A DNA stretch of 64,000 nucleotides from Chitinophagales bacterium. GTDB taxonomy: Bacteria > Bacteroidota > Bacteroidia > Chitinophagales > UBA10324. The notes beneath the pieces were generated by a model. That model was not told the origin of the DNA and did no database searches. It was given only the letters and a program-made list of their open reading frames with translations. Within the stretch, counting starts at the first letter, position 1; each line of letters opens with the position of its first letter. The position numbers and the translations under genes were made by a program. This document shows, in pieces, positions 46,453 through 57,809 of this stretch. The stretch spans positions 516,511 to 580,510 of the forward strand of contig JAIBAY010000003.1 of the NCBI GenBank assembly GCA_019694975.1, in the 5' to 3' direction.

Positions 46453-46677
46453 GGTAAACTTCACCAGGTGTTCAAACCTTCATTTGATGGGAAGCTCATT
46501 ATCAGCGAAAAGATGCTTTTCCAAAAGATAACCTACATACATCACAATCCGGTAAAAGGTAAATGGAACCAGGTTAGTGATTATGTTTTATACGAGCATT
46601 CAAGCGCTGCATTTTATGAATCAGGAAGATCCTGCAAATTTCCGCTAACTCATTATTCAGAAATTTTAAGTGGTTAA
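46453..46677 (+). pseudogene. C-terminal fragment of a REP-associated transposase
   Basis: About 74 codons starting immediately at the end of E3. It reads LHQVFKPSFDGKLIISEKM, then KITYIHHNPVKGKW with the Y1-type Tyr, and ends HYSEILSG. The HUH part is missing, so it is inactive. A GTG at 46468 could start translation, but the product would lack the N-terminal half. It differs clearly from the intact transposase at 35233, hence a second RAYT lineage. Confidence 0.75.
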
Positions 46678-46702
46678 ATGATAAATTATTAAAGACACCT
46701 AT

Positions 46703-46766
46703 GAATTCCCCCGTGTCCCGCCACCTCTCATCACAAACCTGCAGGCGGAGAAACGGGGGCGGTGTA
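46703..46766. repeat. Left 64-bp palindromic repeat flanking the LamG gene
   Basis: Begins GAATTCCCCCGTGTCCCGCC and ends GGCGGAGAAACGGGGGCGGT. The two ends pair with each other, so it is a hairpin, and the whole unit is the inverse of 48004-48067. Confidence 0.85.
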
Positions 46767-46856
46767 CAAAATATATGATAAATAAAAAAAGTAATCTGTT
46801 TTTTTTGAATGTTGATTAATTCATGTTTCTTTGTGTATATTATTGCAATAATTTGA

Positions 46857-46864
46857 TATTTTTG
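46857..46864 (+). promoter_or_regulatory. Possible -7 element of the LamG gene
   Basis: TATTTTTG matches TAnnTTTG, 35 bases before the ATG at 46900. A TTTG lies at 46830-46833, giving a 23-base spacer, slightly longer than the usual 19-21. Confidence 0.4.
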
Positions 46865-46899
46865 TTAATGCAAGTTGTCTAACCATAAAATTTTTTGCT

Positions 46900-47838
46900 A
46901 TGAAAAAAGTTGCATTAGTCATTCTTTCTATTATTACGGTGCTAATACAGCCTGTTTCAGCACAGTTGCCTGGCGTAATTGCTTATTACAGCTTTGAAGG
47001 AAATGCTGACGACCAAAGCGGAAATGGATTTGATGCCGAACTTGTTGGTAATGCTGTTGCGAATGGCTTTCTTAAATTAGATAATACAACTTCAAGTTAT
47101 TTACTTTTACCACCAGCTGTTATGGATGGAATGACCGATTTCAGCATCACTTTTAGGATACAGTTTAGGCGGTTTCATAAATCTGGCAACTTCCCTACAA
47201 ATCATATCTTAACTGGCTCTTCTTCATCATTGGATCGAATCGGCCTATCCTATGAAAGGATCAACCTTACCTGGAGACTTGCATTGAATGGCACCACGTA
47301 TAGTTTCTCAGATCTTCTCACAGCTAATACCTGGTATTGTGTTGTAGTCACCCGGTCCGGAAATCAGGCCAAATTATATGTTGATGGTGAACTGGTCAGT
47401 GGCACAACTGTAAATACTTCTCCAATTCCCTGCACTTCTTTGTTAATTGGGCAGGAAGAAGATTGCAGCGGCGGTTGCTTTGCACAAAACCAATGTACTA
47501 ATGGGAAAGTAGATGAGCTTGCTTTTTATGATCACGCAATAAGCCCGGATGATGTTGTTTCAATTTGTAACACTGCGTTTGAAAAACTGTACCCTGATGA
47601 TCAATCACAGAAGCTGCAGGACATCTATCCTAATCCGGCAATTGATTTCATAAGTATTCCGCTGGAAACAGCGAATGTTCAATTTGTTGAAATCTACAAT
47701 TTAATGGGAGAATTAGTAATCCGTGAAATATATACAAGAACAATTGATGTTAAAGACTTGTCCTCTGGCATGTATCTGATTTGTCTGAAAAGGACTGATG
47801 GTAAATTAGTCAAATCCGGAAAATTTATCAAGGAGTAG
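46900..47838 (+). CDS. Secreted LamG-domain protein with T9SS sorting domain
   Basis: 312 residues. Signal peptide to QPVSAQ (about residue 22). A LamG/concanavalin-like domain covers about 25-225 (VIAYYSFEGNADDQSGNGFD, DFSITFRIQF, KLYVDGELVSG, KVDELAFYDHAISPDDV). A T9SS tail starts at IYPNPAIDFISIPLE and ends KSGKFIKE. It probably binds carbohydrate or surface polymers outside the cell; ligand unknown. Unusually, the gene is enclosed by two 64-bp inverted palindromes, with a transposase fragment on the left and element E4 on the right, so it may have moved as a unit. Confidence 0.87.
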   Translation: MKKVALVILSIITVLIQPVSAQLPGVIAYYSFEGNADDQSGNGFDAELVGNAVANGFLKLDNTTSSYLLLPPAVMDGMTDFSITFRIQFRRFHKSGNFPTNHILTGSSSSLDRIGLSYERINLTWRLALNGTTYSFSDLLTANTWYCVVVTRSGNQAKLYVDGELVSGTTVNTSPIPCTSLLIGQEEDCSGGCFAQNQCTNGKVDELAFYDHAISPDDVVSICNTAFEKLYPDDQSQKLQDIYPNPAIDFISIPLETANVQFVEIYNLMGELVIREIYTRTIDVKDLSSGMYLICLKRTDGKLVKSGKFIKE

Positions 47839-47903
47839 CCTGGCAGTTATTAGGTGCACAGTATTCAGTGATCAATTGGTTATTCGGAAACTGTCCTATA
47901 AAT

Positions 47904-47930
47904 TGTAATAGCTAGTACTTGATCTGACAG
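47904..47930 (+). repeat. Degenerate copy of a 25-bp repeat
   Basis: TGTAATAGCTAGTACTTGAT then CTGACAG. Better preserved copies lie at 52436 and 59819. Probably an end of a lost insertion sequence. Confidence 0.45.
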
Positions 47931-48003
47931 TTGTTTTTTTTGATTTGGTCAAATTCATTTACGAGTTCAGGTTTTCTTCAGGCACATGGGACAAAGATGA
48001 TCT

Positions 48004-48067
48004 TACACCGCCCCCGTGTCTCCGCCTGAAAGCTTGCGCTGCGAGGTGGCGGGACACGGGGGAATTC
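48004..48067. repeat. Right 64-bp palindromic repeat flanking the LamG gene
   Basis: Reads ACACCGCCCCCGTGTCTCCG ... GGCGGGACACGGGGGAATTC. Inverse partner of 46703-46766, the same length, with a few mismatches in the loop. Confidence 0.85.
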
Positions 48068-48144
48068 TTGGTCTGTATCTGAAAATTAGCAATACACATT
48101 CTTATCTTACATCGCCGCTGCATCAAAATCGGAGGACATCCCGT

Positions 48145-48443
48145 GTTACGAGGATTAAAAATCCTCTTCTCATTAAGCCCGGATTACAAATCACTTCTGT
48201 TCGAAACATGCTCAAAAGCTTGCTGGGCATACGTTACAGGCAATCTGCTTTAGAGATTTTTGCACTGAAAATGCAATGGGTTACTATTGGCACCTTGCTT
48301 TTCCTGGGGGGAGAATAGTTCATGACTATTTGAGATAGAATTTTATGTTCACTTTTCCCAATAGAAATATGAATGAAAGTTAAACCAGTTATGGGTTCTG
48401 AAGGTTTCGAACACCTATGATTACAAATCCGGACTAACGGGGG
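48145..48443. mobile_element. TIR miniature element E4 (299 bp)
   Basis: Nearly identical to E1 (about 95 percent by eye) over its whole length, from GTTACGAGGATTAAAAATCC to ACAAATCCGGACTAACGGGG. A 100-codon frame overlaps it, but it is also present in part in E1, without any family similarity, so no gene is called. The rest of 47839-48550 holds no gene. Confidence 0.82.
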
Positions 48444-48550
48444 AACATTTGAATACAAGGCAGGACAGAATCATTATTATTACCTTGATTGGGTGAGGAC
48501 CAATCAGCCCGGCTTGATTTTAACTGATCGCAATTGAAAAACCCGTTTCA

Positions 48551-49249
48551 ATGAAAAACATTCTCCTGTACCCTTTGATTCTATTTTCATTCCATGCATA
48601 CTGCCAGAACGATCTGCTGCAAATGGATTGGGCAAACCTTGAGAAGTATGCTGCTGCCAATGCAATCATGAAGCCACCGGCGGCAAAGGAACAGCGCATC
48701 GTTTTTATGGGAAATTCCATTACGGAAGGCTGGTTGAACATTGACAGTTCCTTCTTCACAGGCAAGCCCTATGTTGACCGCGGCATAAGCGGACAAACAA
48801 CGCCGCAGATGCTGGTTCGGTTTCGCCAGGATGTGGTTGACCTGAAACCCGCTGCCGTGGTGATACTTGCCGGCACGAATGACATTGCAGAAAACACCGG
48901 GCCTGTCACCCTGGATTTCATTTTCGGAAACATTGTTTCTATGGCTCAACTGGCTAAAGCAAATCACATCCGTGTTATTCTTTGCGCTGTTCTTCCTGTG
49001 TACGATTATCCCTGGCATCAGGGGCTGGAGCCGGCGCAGAAAATCAGGGACCTGAATGTGATGATTCGATCCTATTGCACACAACAGCATATCGTATATG
49101 TTGACTATTATTCCGCCATGGCGGATGAACGTGGCGGGCTTGACAAAAAATATTCTGATGACGGCGTACATCCCACCCTTGCCGGTTACCGGGTGATGGA
49201 GCCATTAGTGGAGAAAGCTATTAAAGTGACGCTCCAGCAGAAGCAATAA
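48551..49249 (+). CDS. SGNH/GDSL hydrolase, exported
   Basis: 232 residues. Signal peptide to AYCQN (about residue 19). SGNH blocks: Ser56 in VFMGNSITEGW, Gly in RGISGQTT, Asn in ILAGTNDIAENTG and the Asp-x-x-His pair in DDGVHPTLAG. The family includes platelet-activating-factor acetylhydrolase-like esterases and carbohydrate acetylesterases; the substrate is unknown. Probably periplasmic or secreted. Intact and monocistronic. Confidence 0.92.
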   Translation: MKNILLYPLILFSFHAYCQNDLLQMDWANLEKYAAANAIMKPPAAKEQRIVFMGNSITEGWLNIDSSFFTGKPYVDRGISGQTTPQMLVRFRQDVVDLKPAAVVILAGTNDIAENTGPVTLDFIFGNIVSMAQLAKANHIRVILCAVLPVYDYPWHQGLEPAQKIRDLNVMIRSYCTQQHIVYVDYYSAMADERGGLDKKYSDDGVHPTLAGYRVMEPLVEKAIKVTLQQKQ

Positions 49250-49254
49250 AGCCT

Positions 49255-49275
49255 GATCAGAAATCCGGACGAACG
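49255..49275. repeat. Solo end of the TIR element family
   Basis: ATCAGAAATCCGGACGAACG resembles the GATTACAAATCCGGACTAAC end of E1-E4, 6 bases after the SGNH gene stop. No partner end was found; probably a relic. Confidence 0.45.
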
Positions 49276-49453
49276 GCCCTGATTGTTATTAAAAATATAA
49301 AGGCTTCACACTATTTAACAGCCACCAGCAAATGCCTGGCACTCGTTCGCGCTTCACAAATGCTCAACAGCAAACAAGCGCCAGTTTATTCCAATGCTGA
49401 TTCAATTCCGTCCGCGGTATTTTGCCCATGCATTGTTATATGCAAGCAATAGC

Positions 49454-51505
49454 TCAAATGCAATACTTCGGGTCGCCTTCCAGAATTTCCTGCTCAAGCT
49501 CAGGTGCCTCCCCTGCCTTCCATAAACGTGTACGATGTACAACACGGTAAACCAAAGGTCCTCCGTCAGGCTGGTCACTGCGTTCAAACGGTATGGGTAT
49601 GCATACAAATTCTGTCGAAAGCTGATCGCTAGCGGCTGTCACCAATCCATAGCCGTGGCCACCAAAGTCGAGCAAAGATAAATGCGGCGCAACGTCAGGA
49701 TTGCTCACGGCACGGGCTTGCTCCATATCTCCGGTCTCCTGTAACTTAAGCGTCGACATTACTCCATGCATGGCAGTAACGTTCACTGAAGGGATCATCG
49801 TGCCATCGGGCTGATCAATCAGTTGAAGCACACGCTTCGGGTTATCTTTCTTCATGGTTACTTCCAATACTTCGAAAAGCGTCTGCTGTGAAATAGAACC
49901 GGTAATGAATTCCACTCCTAATGGTTCATATTTATTGGGCGGCAGTGCCTTAGAAGCTAAGCCCGCAAGAAACGCATGACGGTCACCGCCGACAATACAA
50001 AAGCCTGTGATTTTCTGATCGCGTATGAAATCAAATATGATGTCTTTATCACGAAGGAAACGATTGTCCATTACCGCATACCCGGCATCTTTAGGCCACG
50101 CACTTCCTAACTCGCCGGGTAAATTCTGATAATCGCAGCGCACTTCCATGGTGCCAAAACCGTGTCCCCATATTTTCCAGCGCGCTGTAGAAGTTCCGAG
50201 CTGCTCTAAGACCCACTGTCTTTGCTCGCTGCCGAGATACGTCTGGGCATGATACTCCTTCCCCGGATTCGGAAAATCCTTGCCGTTGAAACGAATGGTA
50301 TCCGGCGGATGGTCACCATTATAATGACGACCATAATCCATAATTTCAAAAGGCACTTGTGGCGATACCCGGGGATACTCAGGAACATCAAAATTATCAT
50401 CCCATATTCCGGGAGAGCGGAAGGACCAATTATCGGTCAGCAGCAAATCGACATTCATGCCCCAGCGCAGTACACGCTGAATCTTCAGACTGTTTATCGC
50501 AAGTAAATTGTTTGGCTCTTCTGAAAGTCCGTCGTCGTTGAACTCCTCCATGGGTGTATCCACCACTTTCGGAGCAATGAAGTGATCTAACTTTGGATTG
50601 CCGGGTTGTTGCACCCTCGCAGGGATGAACTCCCACCACGCCTGGTTGGCAAACACTTTCTGGTTTTGTGCAGGAGCATTGTAGCCGCCTCCTGCCACAT
50701 ACTGACTTTGATATCCTGCCCAGGCAAATTCGTGATTGTCCCAAATGCACACAAATGGCCAACGGGCACGTGCATCCTGCAAATCGGGATCTTCAAGATA
50801 GGCACGGTAGAGTGTACGATAATCCTCCAGCGTAACGGGCAGATAAAAATTGCTCACCTTTCTGCCTTGCGGGAACTTATAGAGATTCCTGATCCGACGG
50901 CCGCGGTTGCCCTCCGGGTTATCTTCTGCATACCAGGTGACTTCGTAAATAAAATCACCCAGGTGCAATACAAAATTAAGTTGTTGATCTACTGGCTTTG
51001 ACTCATCTTCATAGATCATCTTCCGGTAAGCATTCAGTCCGGCTTCGTTAGGGCATTGGCAACTCACGAATGTAAAACGAACGGTTGCATCCGAATCATC
51101 AGCGGGTGCTGTCATTGTACGACCGATGCGGCTCGCGAAACCCTTCTCATCAATAAAACGGTACCAATACTCACGGTTGGATTCGAGATCTGCAGCAATG
51201 AAATGACAGGTCCAATCTGCATCAGCACTGATCTTTGCAGTACCACCAGCGAGTATTTTTTTGAAGTCAGGAGTCGTTGAAATCTCAACAACTAACTTTT
51301 CAGCAACGCTGTCGTTTACAGGTGGACGTCTTGTCCACAAGATGACACTGTTGGATGTCGGGTCACCCGATGCTACTCCTTGTGGAAAGAGGTCACGGCG
51401 TTCAATAGCGGGTGTGGGAAGTTTGTTTGCCCAACCTTTTGTTGTTGCTATCGCGAAGCCGGCGAGCAAGGATGTTTGTAAAAACTCACGGCGGGATATA
51501 TTCAT
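49454..51505 (-). CDS. phoD: Alkaline phosphatase D family protein (Tat-exported)
   Basis: 683 residues. It starts with a Tat signal (SRREFLQTSLLAGFAIATT). A PhoD N-terminal domain follows (FPQGVASGDPTSNSVILWTR), then the metallophosphatase core: FVSCQCPNEAG, LHLGDFIYE, WDNHEFAWAG and FCIVGGDRHAFLAG, carrying metal ligands. PhoD enzymes hydrolyse phosphate mono- and diesters with Ca and Fe and help under phosphate limitation. The chain is longer than the Bacillus enzyme, with inserts in the middle. Intact; no Pho box was identified. Confidence 0.92.
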   Translation of the reverse strand: MNISRREFLQTSLLAGFAIATTKGWANKLPTPAIERRDLFPQGVASGDPTSNSVILWTRRPPVNDSVAEKLVVEISTTPDFKKILAGGTAKISADADWTCHFIAADLESNREYWYRFIDEKGFASRIGRTMTAPADDSDATVRFTFVSCQCPNEAGLNAYRKMIYEDESKPVDQQLNFVLHLGDFIYEVTWYAEDNPEGNRGRRIRNLYKFPQGRKVSNFYLPVTLEDYRTLYRAYLEDPDLQDARARWPFVCIWDNHEFAWAGYQSQYVAGGGYNAPAQNQKVFANQAWWEFIPARVQQPGNPKLDHFIAPKVVDTPMEEFNDDGLSEEPNNLLAINSLKIQRVLRWGMNVDLLLTDNWSFRSPGIWDDNFDVPEYPRVSPQVPFEIMDYGRHYNGDHPPDTIRFNGKDFPNPGKEYHAQTYLGSEQRQWVLEQLGTSTARWKIWGHGFGTMEVRCDYQNLPGELGSAWPKDAGYAVMDNRFLRDKDIIFDFIRDQKITGFCIVGGDRHAFLAGLASKALPPNKYEPLGVEFITGSISQQTLFEVLEVTMKKDNPKRVLQLIDQPDGTMIPSVNVTAMHGVMSTLKLQETGDMEQARAVSNPDVAPHLSLLDFGGHGYGLVTAASDQLSTEFVCIPIPFERSDQPDGGPLVYRVVHRTRLWKAGEAPELEQEILEGDPKYCI

Positions 51506-51964
51506 TTGATTTCAGCACTAATGGCTAGCTAAGATGCTGAGGGAACACGCCAGGAAATAAAATTTTCGACCAATTGCCTGTTTGAATATACCAGCTTTCG
51601 CATGGGGCAGTAAATAGTAGCTGCAATCCACAAAAAAAAGATGCCATAGCTACAAGCCAGGGGCTACGTGGGGCAGAGGTACGCGTGCGAAACGCGCGCC
51701 ATTTAAGGACTCTGCCGGGAAGTAAAAATTGAAGCATTTGTGCTTCTCTGACATGCCTTCACAAGACAACGAAGACAGTTATCATTGCTGAATATGCATC
51801 CCAAACAATGATAAGCTGCTTCCGTTCTGGACGCGTCACAGACGCGCGCCAGAAGGAGTAATAGACTTTTGGAGATCGGCTTCTTTTGAAAGAGTTCATA
51901 TAGACACGCGCGAAACGCGCGCACCACCGAGGGGCGCCAGAAGGAGAAAACGATTGGTGAAATA
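51506..51964. repeat. GC-rich palindrome cluster in a gene-free stretch
   Basis: Three related palindromes: ACGCGTGCGAAACGCGCGC at 51681-51699, GGACGCGTCACAGACGCGCG at 51829-51848 and GACACGCGCGAAACGCGCGC at 51903-51922. A CGCCAGAAGGAG tail is shared by the second and third neighbourhoods. They look like REP units. No gene in this stretch. Confidence 0.65.
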
Positions 51965-52030
51965 AATGAAGGCAGAAAAGAGTGATTGATGAGTGCCATT
52001 GAGTTTGCTGGCAGAACCAATCGAAAAGTT
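51965..52030 (+). pseudogene. 66-bp relic of a REP-associated transposase
   Basis: Matches bases 35521-35586 of the intact transposase gene with 9 differences. It encodes NEGRKE, a stop, then LMSAIEFAGRTNRKV, so it is dead. It directly abuts the stop codon of the next minus-strand gene. Confidence 0.75.
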
Positions 52031-52232
52031 AGCGTTTTGCTCTTACTAACTCAACTTCTTTGGTAATTTCTTCTAAAGACGGAGGATTTGATGAAGCTTT
52101 CTCACGAAGTCTGGTTACGACTTTCAAAAAACTGTCTTCGGAGTTTTGCTTAATAGAAACAAGGTTTAGATCCGCAAGATCCTGAAGAGGCTTAATTGCC
52201 TTTGGGTTTAGTATGTCAACTTGGTAAGTCAT
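52029..52232 (-). CDS. Small antitoxin-like protein
   Basis: 67 residues. It starts MTYQVDILNPKAIKPLQDLADLNLVSIK, a pattern common in short Bacteroidota proteins that are often the first gene of toxin-antitoxin pairs. A charged helical tail ends VELVRAKR. No toxin gene follows; the sequence after its stop is the transposase relic. So it is either an orphan antitoxin or a pair whose partner was lost. Cytosolic. The ATG at 52230-52232 is the natural start. The TA link is inference from family pattern. Confidence 0.6.
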   Translation of the reverse strand: MTYQVDILNPKAIKPLQDLADLNLVSIKQNSEDSFLKVVTRLREKASSNPPSLEEITKEVELVRAKR

Positions 52233-52545
52233 GATGTTTTAAATATAGTGGATTTTGATAAATGTAGCGGTCGTCCTAGCATGACCGCTAACGGCCACAG
52301 CTTTGTGTTCGGCAGGGCATTTGAAAAACTTCCCGCCCGGAACTGGAGCCGATTAAAGATTCTGAAGTTGAGAATATATTCTGCTGCTCATCGGTGTTCG
52401 GCCAGCCGGATATGCAGCTGATCGTAGCACTAAGATGTAATCGCTACTATTTAATCTGACAGACAGTGGATGTCTTTTTAGCGATGTGGAAAACGCGAAA
52501 TGCGTTTACCACATCGTAATAATAGCAATAGTTCATGATTCAGAT
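52233..52545. other. Spacer with half palindrome, repeat and hairpin
   Basis: Three structures: CCGCTAACGGCC at about 52306-52317, similar to one end of the large cassette-type palindromes but without a clear partner; a 25-bp dispersed repeat at 52436; and a strong hairpin at 52480-52519 (GCGATGTGG with CCACATCG, and an inner AAACGC/GCGTTT stem). Confidence 0.55.
52436..52460 (+). repeat. 25-bp dispersed repeat, copy A
   Basis: TGTAATCGCTACTATTTAAT plus CTGAC. Identical copy at 59819-59843, degenerate copy at 47904. All on the plus strand. Likely an insertion-sequence end. Confidence 0.7.
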
Positions 52546-53322
52546 TTATTCAAAATCTTCTTTCAATCCTTTCATCACAACAAACTTTCTGAAATAAATT
52601 ATGTTGGCTGTGTCTTTTAGTTTTCTGTCCGCTTCCTCTTTAAATTCATCTGAGGTATATTGTGTCACATAGCAATGTAATGCTTCTATCGCTTTCCTTT
52701 CGTCCTCATCTGTATAGCTGACTTTGACATTAACGTATTGTTCATCTATATAACTTCCAGGGTCTACGGAGTCAACTCCCTTTTTCCATGCAAAATGATA
52801 TAACGGATATTTTTCAACCCAGCCCTCTGCAAGAAGCAATTCTGTTACTGTAGCGCCAACGACAATGTGTTCAGAATGGTGAGTATCACCGTCAGGCCCA
52901 GCCGTTATTATTATGTCAGGATTAATTAAAGGTATTTTTATTTTCAAAGAGTCCATGAATCGCTGATGTTCTTTAAAGTAGTTACCTGTTCCGATTTTTG
53001 TATCCAGCCTTTCTATTCCCAAAAAAATCGGAGGCTCTATCCCTAATGTCTTACAACCACAAATTGATTCTGTCCTTCTTATAGCTCCCAGTGAATCTCC
53101 TTCGGGGATTTTTGTAACTCTCGTTCCTCCCTTTCCATCTGTTGCAACAATTACGAAAACTTTTTTACCAAGTCTTGCATATTTAGTAAGCACCTCGCTT
53201 ATGGCTGTTTCATCGTCAGGATGGGCTCCAATGAAAAGAATTGTCTTTTTCTTTTCTGTGTTTTGTGCGTCACAAAAGGAGGATAAAGAAATCAGTAGTG
53301 CTAGTAATAATTTGTAATGCAT
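52546..53322 (-). CDS. PIG-L family deacetylase, exported
   Basis: 258 residues. Signal peptide to CDAQ (about residue 20). The PIG-L zinc motif AHPDDE is at 33-38, and a second ligand region DGDTHHSEHIV lies near 145-155. The family removes acetyl groups from N-acetylglucosamine-type sugars (LmbE, MshB, BshB relatives). With a signal peptide the substrate is likely periplasmic. It lies 49 bases after palindrome S1 in the direction of transcription, as expected for a cassette gene. Confidence 0.9.
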   Translation of the reverse strand: MHYKLLLALLISLSSFCDAQNTEKKKTILFIGAHPDDETAISEVLTKYARLGKKVFVIVATDGKGGTRVTKIPEGDSLGAIRRTESICGCKTLGIEPPIFLGIERLDTKIGTGNYFKEHQRFMDSLKIKIPLINPDIIITAGPDGDTHHSEHIVVGATVTELLLAEGWVEKYPLYHFAWKKGVDSVDPGSYIDEQYVNVKVSYTDEDERKAIEALHCYVTQYTSDEFKEEADRKLKDTANIIYFRKFVVMKGLKEDFE

Positions 53323-53370
53323 GGTCTATGCGTTATAATATCTGAAAGATAGAGGTATCGCCAATAGTTG

Positions 53371-53500
53371 CACACAACGGTCGAGGCTATATGCCGTAAG
53401 GGTATGCGGGCTACTTCCCTGTCCACCGACACCGAAGTTTGAGCGGGGCAGAATGCTTGAATTACCACTAAAGCCATTATTGTATATAGCCTTTGTTGGC
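53371..53500. repeat. Cassette-type palindrome S1 (130 bp)
   Basis: Minus-strand reading: GCCAAC, AA, AGGCTATAT ... ATATAGCCT, CGACC, GTTG. Starts 17 bases after the hydrolase stop (53517) and ends 49 bases before the PIG-L start. The arm spacers are 2 and 5 bases, as in S4. Confidence 0.7.
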
Positions 53501-53516
53501 ATTTCGTTTTTATCTG

Positions 53517-54629
53517 CTATTTATAGTTTGGTGTGATGTCTAAAATATCTTGTTCTTTCATCTCATCAAATGTTATATGAACAATTTCATTACCTATTTT
53601 CGAAAAGTCAATCGCTTTGATGTTGATACTCCTTACTCTTCTATTATGCTGGGTATGGAAATTTAAAGTCATGTCGCTTAAATTCCATGCAGTTGTCCAT
53701 ATTGTGGAGCTTCTCATAATATCCACATTATTTCCTGCTCCCGAACCTTCTGCTCCATCAGGTCCTAACGGCAAATTAAAGTTGTCAAGTATTCTAAATG
53801 CTTCGTAAACACCTTCCTTCGCATTTTCAATTTTCCTTGCAGATTGTGTCCATGCAACAGCCCTGACAAATCGGGAAGGTGGTGTATTGTCTCCTGGAAG
53901 CCCAATCATTCCGGAACCAGCACCGGTTGGAGTAAACTTAACTCCTGACAAAGTCCTGGGCTCTAATGAAAACATGGAAAGATTTAGGTAGTTGCTTAAA
54001 TTGGTCATATGCCAATCGTAGTTTGGAGCATTTGTAATAACACCAAGAGGCGCATCATATATCTTTGGTACTCCCGCTGTAAATTCTATCACAATTGAAG
54101 TACCTGACTTGTCTGTAACCATCCAATGCGCTTCAACGATAATACCAATTGCTTTTTCAACAACCCCTACAACAGTAATCTTCTGCATACCTGCTTTTAC
54201 TTCTTCGATGCTGGAAAACTGAGATAAAATATAAGTAGTTAAATCCTGAGCCGAAATAGAATTAGCAGCATTGGATTTATTGTATTCCGGATATTTTGCA
54301 TATCCCGGATGATAAAATAAACCTACAGCCAACCCTTTTTCGTTCATGCCATCAGCTAAATAATCTTTGCCAAGCATATCAAGGGCTATAATACCGTGTT
54401 TAACCGTAAACTTCTTACCGTTATTTCCATCAGGAGTAAGTCCTATAAACTCATACCCTCTGGGGATAATAGCTACCCGGGAATGTAAATCAAAAGCTCC
54501 CCATTCCATGGTTCTCGCATAAACTACCCCACCATCTTTTGCTTTGAGCCGAATGCCGGTACAAGCTGAAACGTTATAATTTCCTATCAAAAGGAATAAT
54601 AATCCCAATAATTTGATTGAATTTTTCAT
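53517..54629 (-). CDS. Choloylglycine hydrolase family protein (linear amide C-N hydrolase)
   Basis: 370 residues from the ATG at 54627-54629; the frame is open to 54695, but this start gives a signal peptide ending NVSA. The mature protein then begins with Cys23, the Ntn nucleophile exposed by cleavage (CTGIRLKAKDGGVVYARTMEWG). Further blocks: MNEKGLAVGLFYHPG, APNYDWHMTNL and RFVRAVAWTQ. Relatives are penicillin V acylase and bile salt hydrolase; in soil bacteria, N-acyl homoserine lactone cleavage has been reported. Periplasmic by prediction. It is preceded by palindrome S2 and followed by S1. Confidence 0.9.
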   Translation of the reverse strand: MKNSIKLLGLLFLLIGNYNVSACTGIRLKAKDGGVVYARTMEWGAFDLHSRVAIIPRGYEFIGLTPDGNNGKKFTVKHGIIALDMLGKDYLADGMNEKGLAVGLFYHPGYAKYPEYNKSNAANSISAQDLTTYILSQFSSIEEVKAGMQKITVVGVVEKAIGIIVEAHWMVTDKSGTSIVIEFTAGVPKIYDAPLGVITNAPNYDWHMTNLSNYLNLSMFSLEPRTLSGVKFTPTGAGSGMIGLPGDNTPPSRFVRAVAWTQSARKIENAKEGVYEAFRILDNFNLPLGPDGAEGSGAGNNVDIMRSSTIWTTAWNLSDMTLNFHTQHNRRVRSINIKAIDFSKIGNEIVHITFDEMKEQDILDITPNYK

Positions 54630-54690
54630 ATTATGTATTTTAAAGTTAATTATTCTGTTAATGATGTCTGTCACAATGAATGCCAACGAC

Positions 54691-54822
54691 GACAAACGTT
54701 TTGCGGCTTGGCGAAGGTGGCGATTTAACCACTAAACTTCATACGAAGAACCGCACTTCAATTATACGAAAAACCGTCATACGAAGCACTGAACCGCCAC
54801 TTTTGCCAAACCGCTGTTAGCA
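54691..54822. repeat. Cassette-type palindrome S2 (132 bp)
   Basis: Minus-strand reading: GCTAAC, A, GCGGTTTGGCAAAAGTGGCG ... CGCCACCTTCGCCAAGCCGC, AAAAC, GTT. The 20-base arms match with few mismatches. Ends 62 bases before the hydrolase start. The remainder of 54630-55007 shows no gene. Confidence 0.78.
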
Positions 54823-55007
54823 GATGCCGTTCTTTCTGTCCGAAGTGGTGTCGTGTCCAGTCAGCACACAGTCCGCGCGGTGGGAAAAATAAATTGATAA
54901 AAAAAGTGTGCTTTTTTATTGGGTGGGAGAAAAAATAACTCTTAAAAACTTTGGACACAGCGTTGCCTAATGCGGTTTTTAAGAGTGTATTTTTTGTGAG
55001 TGGCTTT

Positions 55008-57766
<2,759 letters not shown>

Positions 57767-57809
57767 GATTACTTAATTGAGATTTTCTTAAGAGTAATAG
57801 TTCTTTCGC

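Noticed and set aside
48016..48318. 100-codon ORF between the LamG and SGNH genes
   Set aside because: It runs across the right palindrome and element E4, so it is a chance frame in repeat DNA.
41162..48443. Repeated elements considered as a CRISPR array
   Set aside because: The copies are hundreds to thousands of bases apart, with inverted ends and no regular spacers.
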